Positions 1 through 7,215 of a stretch of DNA of 64,000 nucleotides are shown here, in pieces. The DNA lies in the NCBI RefSeq assembly GCF_021184025.1, contig NZ_CP036537.1, positions 496,001 through 560,000 on the forward strand, given 5' to 3'. The notes below the pieces were generated by a model that saw nothing but the letters and a program-made list of their open reading frames with translations, did no database searches and was not told where the DNA came from. Each line of letters opens with the position of its first letter. Within the stretch, counting starts at the first letter, position 1. Origin of the DNA: Rhodopseudomonas boonkerdii. Its GTDB lineage: Bacteria > Pseudomonadota > Alphaproteobacteria > Rhizobiales > Xanthobacteraceae. The position numbers and the translations under genes were made by a program.

Positions 1-513
1 TACAAAACAAGGCCTCCGCGACAAACGCAAACCTGTAATCAAAGCAGATTCACGGGCGCCTTTCCGGAGGGTGCGAGTCCTTGTGGAGGCCCGTCGTTAT
101 TGGGTTTCCGATCAATGGGTTAGCCGGGACCCGGTTCGAAGCTATGGCGTGAACGTTCCACGAACTTTAGCGGAATTTAAGGGAAACAGACCCACGCAGG
201 CGGACCGTAGGTCCCGGAAATCTCCCGTAGTGACGCAGCGTCACGATTTTCGCCGGACGGCCGTCGCAAGTATAGATTCAGTAGAGGCAAAGCAGACGCA
301 ACCCGGCCGAAAATCGTAACGTATCGTCACGATCGTAACGCGCGATCACGATCGTGGCGGCGCGTCACGATCGTGATCGGCGGTCACTCGGCGTCCGGCG
401 CGGTTGCTTCGGCGCGGATCGCCGGCCGGTCCGTGCGCCGTGCCTCCGGGTCGGGGCACGGTCCGCCCGGCGCGGGCGCGTCCGACAGGGCATCCCATCG
501 GCACCGACCCGGG
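1..513. other. Gene-poor left end
   Basis: I find no convincing gene in this stretch. The open frames here have no family resemblance and no good ribosome binding site. The only clear structure is a short tandem repeat at 327-383, described separately. A related TCACGA element occurs once more near 241. The left part (1-300) shows nothing I can name. The stretch lies downstream of the leftward merR gene. Confidence 0.5.
327..383. repeat. Three 19-bp-period repeats of TCACGATCGT
   Basis: TCACGATCGT begins at 327, 346 and 365, exactly 19 bases apart, each followed by a GC-rich spacer of 9 bases. The third copy extends to TCACGATCGTGA, a perfect 12-base palindrome. A partial copy (TCAC) starts the next period at 384. 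Regular spacing of about two helical turns resembles an operator array or replication iterons. No replication gene is nearby in the window, so the role is open. Confidence 0.6.
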
Positions 514-954
514 TCAGGCGCCTTGGCTCCGACGCCCGGCGTCGAGGACATCGAGCACCGGACAGCCGGGCGCTTCGCCGTCGGAACATCGGGCGACCGT
601 CTCCGCCAGGATGGCTTCGAGCTTGACTAGATCGGAGAGCTTGTTGCGGATCTTCGCCAGATGGGCGCCGGCGATCTTGTGCACGTCGACACAGGGCGCG
701 CGTTCCGGCGCCCCCAACGCGAGCAGCGCGCGAATTTCTTCGAGCGTGAACCCCAGATCGCGCGAGCGCCGGATGAAGGCCAGCGTCCGTTCCTCGGCTC
801 GACCGTACAACCGTCGGCCGCCCGCCGTCCGCGGCGGCGGAGGCAGCATCCCGATGCGCTCATAGTAGCGGATGGTCTCGATTTTCACGCCGCCTTGTCT
901 CGAGAGCGCGCCGATCGATATCCTTCCGGCTCGCGAAATCGTGTTTTTGCCCAT
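514..954 (-). CDS. merR: MerR-type mercury-responsive regulator
   Basis: A 146-residue MerR-family regulator that would bend the mer promoter and activate it on binding Hg(II). The N-terminal winged HTH (about residues 12-80) has the family pattern KIETIRYYERIGMLPPP. Three cysteines follow with spacing C-x34-C-x7-C, close to the C82/C117/C126 mercury site of Tn501 MerR. I chose the ATG at 954 because an upstream in-frame ATG (1023) would place the start beyond the operator. The gene is divergent from merT/merP across a perfect MerR-type palindrome at 969-987. The Cys spacing supports mercury, but another soft metal cannot be excluded. Confidence 0.85.
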   Translation of the reverse strand: MGKNTISRAGRISIGALSRQGGVKIETIRYYERIGMLPPPPRTAGGRRLYGRAEERTLAFIRRSRDLGFTLEEIRALLALGAPERAPCVDVHKIAGAHLAKIRNKLSDLVKLEAILAETVARCSDGEAPGCPVLDVLDAGRRSQGA

Positions 955-964
955 CGAATGGTCC

Positions 965-995
965 TTGCTCCTGTAGCCGCTACAGGATGCATCCT
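965..995 (+). promoter_or_regulatory. mer operator/promoter
   Basis: A perfect inverted repeat TCCTGTAG-CCG-CTACAGGA spans 969-987. A -35-like TTGCTC (965-970) overlaps its left arm, and 19 bases further lies a weak -10-like CATCCT (990-995). The overlong 19-base spacer with the dyad inside it is the hallmark of MerR-activated promoters. It sits between merR (leftward) and merT/merP (rightward). Confidence 0.7.
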
Positions 996-1002
996 GACCG
1001 TC

Positions 1003-1380
1003 ATGAAAGTCCAACAGACGCATCGAATAGACGGCGAGCGGCTACGGCAGGGGGCGTGGCGGTCGGCGGGCTGTGGGGGGCGGTCGCGGCTTCCTCTTGT
1101 TCCATCCCTAGCCCTCGTCGGTCTCAGCGTCAGCGGCGTGAGGATAGGGAACCTCACCCGGCTCGCCGCCTATCGGCCCTGGATCGTCGCGGCGACGCTG
1201 GCGGTCCTGAGTTACGGCTATCGGCTGTCCTGCCTGGGGCGTTCGTCATGCGCAGCCGCCGGATCCTGTGCCCGCCCGCTGTCGGATCGCTTCGTCAGGA
1301 CGGGTCTCGTCGTGGCGACCCTCCTGGTCGCCGCCGAGCTCGGCTTCGACCTCATCGCACCGCTCTTCCTCCATCGTTAA
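1003..1380 (+). pseudogene. merT: merT-like mercuric transporter, N-terminal part out of frame
   Basis: MerT carries Hg(II) from MerP across the inner membrane. The last two thirds (from about 1113) read as a normal MerT: SGVRIGNLTRL, then membrane segments and a Cys pair (SCLGRSSCAAAGSC). The first helix with the vicinal Cys motif is not in this frame: residues resembling GGVAVGGLWGAVAASSC lie in the frame of 987. Two compensating frameshifts explain this: one near the G run at 1048-1052 and one at the Cys motif at 1098-1112. The frame from ATG 1003 stays open throughout, giving 125 residues with a scrambled first helix. Either a degraded gene or sequence errors. The start must lie after the promoter, so the ATG at 987 is unlikely. 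Confidence 0.6.
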
Positions 1381-1389
1381 AGGTCCCCA

Positions 1390-1662
1390 ATGAGCAAACT
1401 TCTTCTTCGCGCGGTTCTCACAGGAGGCATCCTGGCCTCGTCGGCTGCAATGGCCGCGGACCGCGCGGTGGACAACATGTATTGCGCCGCATGTCCGTCG
1501 ATCGTCAAAGGCAGCCGCGAAGCCATACCGGGCGTCGCCCGGGTCGTGGCGTCCTTCAAGGAAAAGACGGCGACGGTCGTCTACCGCGACACAGTGGCCG
1601 TCGTGAACGGACTGATGTCGGCGACCGCCAAGGCGGGTCATCCGTCAGCGCCCCGGGGCTGA
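1390..1662 (+). CDS. merP: Periplasmic mercury-binding protein MerP
   Basis: A 90-residue periplasmic protein. Residues 1-22 form a signal peptide ending AAMA, followed by one heavy-metal-associated (HMA) domain. The metal site is MYCAACPSIV (about residues 30-39), matching the MerP motif MTCAACP with Thr replaced by Tyr. The rest (GVARVVASFKEKTATVVY) follows the ferredoxin-like fold of the family. Known role: captures Hg(II) and passes it to MerT. It lies 9 bases after merT in the same direction, under the presumed mer promoter. No merA is found in the window, so detoxification by reduction is not supported here. Confidence 0.85.
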   Translation: MSKLLLRAVLTGGILASSAAMAADRAVDNMYCAACPSIVKGSREAIPGVARVVASFKEKTATVVYRDTVAVVNGLMSATAKAGHPSAPRG

Positions 1663-1665
1663 CGG

Positions 1666-1896
1666 ATGCTTTTCGAATCGATCATCACTTGTCCCCAGTG
1701 CGCCGTCGCCAAGACGGAGACGATGCCGACCGATGCCTGTCAATTCTTCTACGAATGCACCGGCTGCGGCATCATGCTGAAGCCGAAGCCTGGCGATTGT
1801 TGCGTGTTTTGCTCCTACGGCTCGGTTCCCTGTCCGCCGATACAGGCCGAGGGCGGAGGCGACCGGTGCGCCGGGCCGTGCTGCAGCCAATCGTAA
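1666..1896 (+). CDS. GDCCVxC-domain protein (Cys form of a selenoprotein family)
   Basis: A 76-residue Cys-rich protein with 12 cysteines. It contains TCPQC near the N-terminus, GCGIMLKPKPGDCCVFCSYGS in the middle region (about 34-54) and a Cys-rich C-terminal tail. The GDCCVxC signature defines a small family often annotated next to mer genes; some members carry selenocysteine in the motif. Here all positions are plain Cys codons. It lies 3 bases after merP, so it is very probably in the mer operon. A role in binding or passing mercury is inferred from context only. Confidence 0.75.
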   Translation: MLFESIITCPQCAVAKTETMPTDACQFFYECTGCGIMLKPKPGDCCVFCSYGSVPCPPIQAEGGGDRCAGPCCSQS

Positions 1897-2103
1897 ATGG
1901 AAGCCGCCGGCTTGCAGAAAAAGCCAACCGACGTGTCGGTGGCCGCCGGCGTCCGTCGCCGCAGTGCGATCCACGGGCGTGGTCGCGGATCGCCTCCGAT
2001 CCACGACGATCGCCTAGAACTCCGGCTGCGGAGCGGGGCAATCGGTCGTGGAGCCGCGTTTCGACAAGGGGCGCCCACGACCGATGCCGCCACGGACGTT
2101 CTG

Positions 2104-3327
2104 TCAAGCTCCGACCGCTTTGCAGGTGCGGCCGCTCTGAGCCAAGGCGACGATTTTCTCGACGGTCGCGGAGGTCGCCGCCTTGCGCGAAGGCTTCAAC
2201 CGCCAGCCGCGGCCGGCGCGGTCCCTCTCCATGTTGAAAACGCCTTCGATGACGTTCTCGAGCGCGATCTTGATGTAGCGTTTGGTGACCTCGACGGACG
2301 AGTGCCCCAGGAACTGCCGGGTGGCTTCGTAGTCCTTGGTCGCCAGATAGTACCGCGTGCCCGCGGTGCGCCGCAGGTCGTGGAAGGTGAGGTCGTCGAC
2401 CTTCGCGGCCTCGAAGGCCTTCTTCATACGCGTCCCGAAATGCGACTTCTTGTAGGGAATCCGCGTCGCGACCTTGACCGGCTCGCCGTCGACGATCGCC
2501 GTCGTCTCGACGACCCGGGTGAAGACGTGGGTCGGGTGGAGACCCTTCATCTGTTCGAGGATCGCGACTGCGCGGTCGTTCAGCCAGACCTTGTAGATTT
2601 TGCGCCCCTTGGACTTGCGGTGGGCGAGGATGTGCCGCTGCTTCAGCCGGACCTGCGACCATTGCAGCCCGATGACGTCGCCGCTCCGGATCGCGGTCTC
2701 GAGTTCCAGCACGAACGCGGCCTGGAAATCCTCGTCGAGATGCTCGCAGATCGCCGTCTCGTCGTCGTAGTCGATGATCCGGTCGCGGTCGTCCTCCACC
2801 AACTTGATTTCCTTCATCCGGGGCCGCTTCGGCAGCGGCGTGGACATATGGTCCCTCGCGAAGTTCAGGACGCAGAAGATCAGCTCGAGCTGGCGGTTGA
2901 TGGCGCTCGGCTTGAGCCGTCCAGTCGCCGTGTTGGCCGTGGCCGATTTCAGTTCTTCGCGGATCTCCAGCATGCGCGTGGTATCGACGTCGGCGCAGAG
3001 GGTGTCGAGGCCGACCTGCTTGCCGGCAGAGGTGAGCGCGTCGAACTTGGCGATCTCGCGATTGATCTTTTCGTCGGTCTTCAGCTCCTTCGGACGGGGG
3101 TCGAACACCTTGAGCTTCCAGTACTTGTGCATCGCCTGGTTGAAGGTGACGCGTGGCCCCGCCGCCATCTCGAGGGCCAGGTCCCGCTTCGCCTGTGCGC
3201 GGTACTCGTCCTCCAGTTCCACGGCCGTGGCGTGACAGGTCGTCTCGCTGGAGTAGGAGAACTTGCGCTTCCTCAACTGGAAGCAGATCTGCCAATAGGG
3301 CGAATTCTTATGCATGTAGACGGTCAT
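2104..3327 (-). CDS. Tyrosine-type site-specific recombinase (integrase)
   Basis: A 407-residue phage-type integrase. The N-terminal half (to about 190) is an arm/core DNA-binding region. The catalytic domain shows the first Arg in ETAIRSGDVIGLQW, the His-x-x-Arg box in FHDLRRTAGTR and the nucleophile Tyr in LGHSSVEVTKRYIK. All key residues needed for strand cleavage are present, so it may be active. I chose the ATG at 3327, since the upstream extension is Arg-rich with no motif. The stop of the HTH gene overlaps this start as ATGA, so the two are probably translationally coupled. The 207-base gap downstream (1897-2103) is where an attachment site could lie; no tRNA gene is visible there. Confidence 0.85.
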   Translation of the reverse strand: MTVYMHKNSPYWQICFQLRKRKFSYSSETTCHATAVELEDEYRAQAKRDLALEMAAGPRVTFNQAMHKYWKLKVFDPRPKELKTDEKINREIAKFDALTSAGKQVGLDTLCADVDTTRMLEIREELKSATANTATGRLKPSAINRQLELIFCVLNFARDHMSTPLPKRPRMKEIKLVEDDRDRIIDYDDETAICEHLDEDFQAAFVLELETAIRSGDVIGLQWSQVRLKQRHILAHRKSKGRKIYKVWLNDRAVAILEQMKGLHPTHVFTRVVETTAIVDGEPVKVATRIPYKKSHFGTRMKKAFEAAKVDDLTFHDLRRTAGTRYYLATKDYEATRQFLGHSSVEVTKRYIKIALENVIEGVFNMERDRAGRGWRLKPSRKAATSATVEKIVALAQSGRTCKAVGA

Positions 3328-3785
3328 ACGACGCCTCCCGTCGACTTTGGGCACGCGCCGGACGTGCCGGAAGCGTCCGCAGCGGTCTCCCTCCTGGCGG
3401 ACACGCGCGCTGTGCGGACGGCTTCGGCGGAGCGACGGGTGGGGCGCTCGACACCGCCAACGAAACCGGGCGCGTCCGACGTCCACGGCGTACGGGCACG
3501 ACGCGGCGGAACCGGGTCAGCCGCCGGGTTCCCCAGATTCTTGAAGAACTGAACCACGTCATCCATTGTGAAGTACCGCCTGATCCGTCGCCGCCCGGTT
3601 CCCATCGCCCGGTAGGGCAACCTACCAGAGCGCACGTGGCGGAGCAACGTTTTCTCGTCCAACATCAACATCTTACTCAGATCTGCCATCGGCACCGCGG
3701 GCCGGTTCCCAAATCCGGCGCGCAGGAGGGAGGTCATCTCGGTGCCGGAATTCGGGGCGTCGGCGGCGCCCGTTGGGCGGGTCAT
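3324..3785 (-). CDS. Excisionase-like HTH protein
   Basis: A 153-residue protein with a MerR/excisionase-type helix-turn-helix (about residues 33-85): MADLSKMLMLDEKTLLRHV, then SGRLPYRAMGTGRRRIRRYF, the helix-wing pattern of HTH_17/Xis proteins. The C-terminal half is Arg/Pro-rich and low complexity. It is coupled to the integrase by an ATGA overlap, the usual xis-int arrangement, so a role as directionality factor or regulator of integrase is likely. The start at 3785 is preceded by AAGGA, itself part of a repeated element. An earlier in-frame ATG at 3854, just after the upstream stop codon, is possible. Confidence 0.6.
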   Translation of the reverse strand: MTRPTGAADAPNSGTEMTSLLRAGFGNRPAVPMADLSKMLMLDEKTLLRHVRSGRLPYRAMGTGRRRIRRYFTMDDVVQFFKNLGNPAADPVPPRRARTPWTSDAPGFVGGVERPTRRSAEAVRTARVSARRETAADASGTSGACPKSTGGVV

Positions 3786-3790
3786 GTCAT

Positions 3791-3948
3791 CGAATCCTTG
3801 AAATCGAATCCTTGAGAAATGGAACCAGAGGCAAGCTGCGAATCCTTGTGACATGCTTGTCACAAGGGCTTTCCGGGAGCGGTCCCGGCGCGGCGCTCGC
3901 GCGACGGGTGAGACTTCCGGCGTCGTGTCGGTGTATTTCGAATCCTTG
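3791..3948. repeat. Four copies of CGAATCCTTG upstream of xis-int
   Basis: The 10-base word CGAATCCTTG (CAAGGATTCG on the other strand) occurs at 3791-3800, 3805-3814, 3839-3848 and 3939-3948. The first two are 14 bases apart. All are in the same orientation and cluster in 160 bases around the start of the HTH gene and the end of the AAA+ gene. A fifth copy lies inside the AAA+ gene at 5645-5654. They could be binding sites for the HTH protein or integrase, or a product of local duplication. Confidence 0.6.
3845..3866. other. Perfect inverted repeat between AAA+ and xis genes
   Basis: CTTGTGACA-TGCT-TGTCACAAG: perfect 9-base arms with a 4-base loop, covering the AAA+ stop codon (3860-3862). 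There is no T run, so it is not a classic terminator. It could be a protein-binding dyad or an RNA hairpin that tunes expression of xis-int. Confidence 0.5.
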
Positions 3949-6241
3949 GGCCGCCCGCCCCGTCGGCACGCCCGGGGAGCCTGGTCGCGGCCCCTCCGGC
4001 GGCGCCGCCCGGGGGATTGGCCGTCGCGAGCAGCCGGCACACGCCTTCGCCGTCGATCCTGCCCTCGGCCAGCAGCACCTCCGTCACGGCCTCCAGGGCG
4101 CCGCGGTGACGCTGCAGGAGCGCCCGGCAGGCGTCGGCCGCCTTGGTCAACTCCTCGTTCGCCGCCAGGCGGACCTCGGGATAGGACAGCAGCTCGGGAG
4201 TGTTCTCGCGCGGGGCGAGGAAGAGCAGCGGTCGCGGTCCGGAGAGCCCGACCGAGCCCGACATCGCCGCCGCCATGCTGGCCGCGACTGCCATGTCGGA
4301 GCCGGCGACGCCGCCGGAACCGTGACCGCAATCACCGCACATGAGGATCTCCGCCGTCCGTCCCGCCAGCAAGACCTGGAGGCGGCGCGCGTAGTCTTCG
4401 TAGGTGCCGGCCGTTTCCGTCGCCTCGGTGCGGACGACCCGCCCGCCGGTCCCGCGCGACGGCGAGATGCTGGCGTGGATCCCGGCGCCGCCGTTGAACA
4501 ACACATCGACGACGATGTGGCCGGCTTCGTGGATGGCGGTGCGCCGCCGCAGCGCCTCCGGCCGGGCGTCCTCGCCCTTCACGATGCTCAGGAGATCGTG
4601 CATGACGATCGAACGGGCGCCATCGTGCCTGGCGAGACGGCGGGCGTCGTTGACGATGCGCTCCACCTCGGCGCCCGAGCCGCCGAGCGTCCGTTCGCAG
4701 ATTTCGCGGAGATCGGCGTCGACGAGGTCCGGACCCAGGCGGACCCTGAACATCTTCTCCAGGTCCGCGAGGTTCGGCAGACCGATCTCGATCACCGGAT
4801 TGAACCGTCCCGGGCGGACCAACGCGGGATCGCAGCGACGGACATCGTTGCAGGCCGCGACCAGAAAGAGATTCTCGTTTCCGGCGAGACCGTCGGTCAG
4901 TTCGAGAAAGCCCGAGACTACCTGGATCACGTAGTCCGCGTGGTCATGCCGGATCGAGCTTCTGTCGGCGAAAGCATCGACCTCGTCGATGAACATGACG
5001 CACCCTGAGGCTGAATTTGCGAGGTTTCTCGCCTTCTCGAAGTCGGTCCGCATGGCCTTCAAGAGGTCGCCGAGGTGCCCCTGCGACTGCCAGCCGGCGA
5101 GCGAAGCCGTGACGATCGGAAGTCCGGCGGCCCGTGCGAAAACGGCGGCGAAAGTGGTCTTTCCGGTGCCCGGCGGCCCGTTCAGCAGGACTTTCGACGA
5201 CACCGCGGACCAGCTCCCGACGTCGCCACGCCTCCAGGAATTCAGATCGACGATCGCCGAACGGGCCCACGCCACGGCGGAGTCCATTCCGTGCAGTTCG
5301 TCGAGCGTCAGGTCGCGCGAACCGCGCTTGACCGCCTTGGCCTCGGCGAGGCGTCGCAGGCCGGCGACGCACTCGGCGGGCGTCCGGTCGAAGCGCACGG
5401 CGATGGCGATCTCGCCGAGTCCCGTCCGCGCGACGGTGACGTCGTCGAGCCGCGCGCGGCACGTGCGTCCCGTCACGATCTCGATCGTTCTGACGATGGT
5501 GCGCGCGTCCAGCGCCGGAATCGCGATCCGGTGGGTGCATGCGAGGAGCAGCTCCGCCGGAAGATGCGTCTCCGCGCACGGCGAGAAGGCGATCACCGGC
5601 AAAGCGAGACCGAGGGCGTCGAGCGTCGACCGGCGCGTGTCGTCCGAATCCTTGGGCTTCGTCGGGCTCTTGGCCACGACGTAGAGGGCATCGTACTGGC
5701 CGTGGCGGAGCGCGCCGCTGCCGAGAAACTTCACGCACACCGCGGTGGCGGGCATCAGGACGCTCTCCCACACGCGTCCGAGACGGTCGAGCATCGCCGC
5801 ATCCGGCACGTCGACCACGACCACCGGAGATCCGCTCCTGACCGCCGCCGCGAGCCCGCCCAGCGCGTCGACCTGCCTGGCCAGCATCAGCTTGGCGGCG
5901 ATCTCGACGGACGTGACCGGCTCCACCTTCGGGTGCTTCGTGGCGACGGCGACGTCCAGGTCGTCATCGTCGTCGCGCGTGCGCCGGCGGAGCGCCGCCA
6001 GTCCGACGAATCCCTTGACCGGCGATGGAACGGCCGGGGCGAGCTGTTCGACGCGACGCACCTGGGCCGCGCCCATGGCCTTCCGATAGATCCGCGATGC
6101 CTCGACGGCGAGGCGGTCCGTCTCCGCCTCGAGCGGGCCCATGGCGGCCGGCGAGGCGGTCGCCACCGATGCCGGGCGGCTCGGCCCGGCGTTGCGCGCG
6201 AGCGCTGCGCGGCGCTTCTTCGTCTTCGTGTACTTGGTCAC
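3860..6241 (-). CDS. Soluble AAA+ ATPase with M41 (FtsH-like) protease domain
   Basis: A 793-residue protein. A poorly conserved N-terminal region (1 to about 330) has no membrane helix. The AAA+ domain has Walker A GPPGTGKT near 355-363, Walker B CVMFIDEVDAF near 411-421 and a PGRFNPVIEI second-region-of-homology segment. A C-terminal peptidase M41 domain has the zinc motif HEAGH near 569 and a third-ligand region GSDMAVA, as in FtsH. Real FtsH is membrane-anchored; this one lacks such helices, so it would be a cytosolic ATP-dependent protease. The gene starts with GTG after an AGGA. It sits in a phage/ICE-like operon between micro-ORFs and xis-int. Substrate unknown; degrading a repressor or host factor is conjecture. 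Confidence 0.75.
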   Translation of the reverse strand: MTKYTKTKKRRAALARNAGPSRPASVATASPAAMGPLEAETDRLAVEASRIYRKAMGAAQVRRVEQLAPAVPSPVKGFVGLAALRRRTRDDDDDLDVAVATKHPKVEPVTSVEIAAKLMLARQVDALGGLAAAVRSGSPVVVVDVPDAAMLDRLGRVWESVLMPATAVCVKFLGSGALRHGQYDALYVVAKSPTKPKDSDDTRRSTLDALGLALPVIAFSPCAETHLPAELLLACTHRIAIPALDARTIVRTIEIVTGRTCRARLDDVTVARTGLGEIAIAVRFDRTPAECVAGLRRLAEAKAVKRGSRDLTLDELHGMDSAVAWARSAIVDLNSWRRGDVGSWSAVSSKVLLNGPPGTGKTTFAAVFARAAGLPIVTASLAGWQSQGHLGDLLKAMRTDFEKARNLANSASGCVMFIDEVDAFADRSSIRHDHADYVIQVVSGFLELTDGLAGNENLFLVAACNDVRRCDPALVRPGRFNPVIEIGLPNLADLEKMFRVRLGPDLVDADLREICERTLGGSGAEVERIVNDARRLARHDGARSIVMHDLLSIVKGEDARPEALRRRTAIHEAGHIVVDVLFNGGAGIHASISPSRGTGGRVVRTEATETAGTYEDYARRLQVLLAGRTAEILMCGDCGHGSGGVAGSDMAVAASMAAAMSGSVGLSGPRPLLFLAPRENTPELLSYPEVRLAANEELTKAADACRALLQRHRGALEAVTEVLLAEGRIDGEGVCRLLATANPPGGAAGGAATRLPGRADGAGGPRIRNTPTRRRKSHPSRERRAGTAPGKPL

Positions 6242-6272
6242 GTGGATGTTCCTGTGTCGAAGGTCATGGTCG

Positions 6273-6350
6273 CTAGGGTGGATGCACCTGCGGATTCGGG
6301 GGTATGGCGAGGCGGATCGCGGGCTTGGGGTCGGGCATCGGATTCTCCAT
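6273..6350 (-). CDS. Micro-ORF B, C-terminus QVHPP
   Basis: A 25-codon frame, or 21 codons if the second ATG (6338) is used; that ATG has GGAG six bases upstream. The product ends RLAIPPNPQVHPP. It resembles micro-ORF A (6390-6449), which ends CLAILLTFQVHPP; both begin M-x-[D/E]-P. The two share LAI and QVHPP at the same spacing and both end with TAG. It lies 31 bases before the AAA+ start. Either a duplicated micropeptide gene or a repeated DNA/RNA element that happens to be open; not recognised from any family. Confidence 0.4.
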   Translation of the reverse strand: MENPMPDPKPAIRLAIPPNPQVHPP

Positions 6351-6389
6351 GGTGTCGGTGATGGTGGTCGGGTCGGCGGCGCCGGCCCG

Positions 6390-6449
6390 CTAGGGGGGAT
6401 GCACCTGGAACGTGAGGAGTATGGCGAGGCAGTGCCCTGGCTCAGTCAT
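6390..6449 (-). CDS. Micro-ORF A, C-terminus QVHPP
   Basis: A 19-codon frame reading MTEPGHCLAILLTFQVHPP. Its ATG lies inside the last codons of the metallophosphoesterase gene (ATGACTGA, 8-base overlap), the arrangement of translational coupling. The C-terminal half matches micro-ORF B downstream. Thirteen in-frame codons separate the two. Too short to judge by codon use; the evidence is the overlap plus the paralogous copy. Confidence 0.4.
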   Translation of the reverse strand: MTEPGHCLAILLTFQVHPP

Positions 6450-7215
6450 CGGCGATCTCCATGACGAAGGCGGGATCGAAACCGGCGTTCTCGCCGGGAT
6501 AGCCGCGTCCGTTGCTGACCAACCTCGTCCCGCCGCGCCGCAGATTCATGGAGTGATGGGTGTGGCCCGAGACCCAAGCCGCGGGACGGTGACGGTCGAC
6601 CAGCGGCAACAGCTCCGAGGCATATGCGGCGCTCAGAAGAGAGCGCTGATTCACCGGCGAGACGGCTTCCAGCGTCATGCCGTGGTGGGACACCACGATG
6701 ACGGGCCCCGGGTGGCTCTTCGCAAGCTCGGTCTCCAGGAAGTTGCGTGACCGCAGATGCAGCGCCGCCGCCTCCTCCGGCCGGAACCTGGCCCAGGGGT
6801 TCCGGCGCCACGCGATCCGCTTGTGGTCCATCATCGTGTCGCGCGCCGTGTGCATCGCGAGTTCGCGCAGATCGGCGCCGAACAGGCAGTAGTCGGTCCA
6901 GAGCGTGCAGCCCACGACGCGCGCCCGGCCGATCGTCACGGCGTCGTCGGACAGCAAGTGCACCCCCAACTGGCGCGCGCGGACGCGACCGGCCTCGAGC
7001 TCGGCGGCGAGCTCGCACCCGTGGTATTCGTGGTTTCCGGCGACGGTCGCCACCTCGACGCGGGGGAAGGCGTCGCGCAGCGTCTCCACGGCCCTGACCA
7101 GGCCCTTGCAGGTGTCGCCGGCGACCACGACGAAGTCGGCGCCGTCGACCGCCCGCGGCATCGCCGCGGTGCCGTAGAACTCGACGTGGAGGTCGGACAT
7201 GACCTGGATCCTCAC
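6442..7215 (-). CDS. Calcineurin-like metallophosphoesterase
   Basis: About 257 residues. All metal-binding motifs of the calcineurin-like phosphoesterase fold are visible in order: SDLHVEF near the N-terminus, VVAGDTCKG, AGNHEYHG, VVSHHG and SGHTHHS near the C-terminus. Known members hydrolyse phosphomono- or diesters with two metal ions; the substrate cannot be told. The frame starts with GTG at 7215, overlapping the upstream stop as GTGA; ATG 7200 (MSDLHVEF) is an alternative. It is the fifth frame in the leftward operon. Similar proteins occur in phages and mobile elements (from memory), which suits the HNH and integrase neighbours. Confidence 0.8.
   Translation of the reverse strand: MRIQVMSDLHVEFYGTAAMPRAVDGADFVVVAGDTCKGLVRAVETLRDAFPRVEVATVAGNHEYHGCELAAELEAGRVRARQLGVHLLSDDAVTIGRARVVGCTLWTDYCLFGADLRELAMHTARDTMMDHKRIAWRRNPWARFRPEEAAALHLRSRNFLETELAKSHPGPVIVVSHHGMTLEAVSPVNQRSLLSAAYASELLPLVDRHRPAAWVSGHTHHSMNLRRGGTRLVSNGRGYPGENAGFDPAFVMEIADD

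Noticed and set aside
129..145. GGTTCGAA resembling a tRNA T-loop
   Set aside because: The flanking bases do not form a T-stem and no acceptor or anticodon arms can be drawn around it.
71..319. 82-codon open frame at the left end
   Set aside because: No family resemblance, no clear ribosome binding site and Arg-rich composition typical of chance frames in GC-rich DNA.
1772..3552. Long frames on both strands overlapping the integrase region
   Set aside because: Arg/Gly/Pro-rich shadows of the integrase and of the GDCCVxC gene; only the integrase frame shows catalytic motifs.
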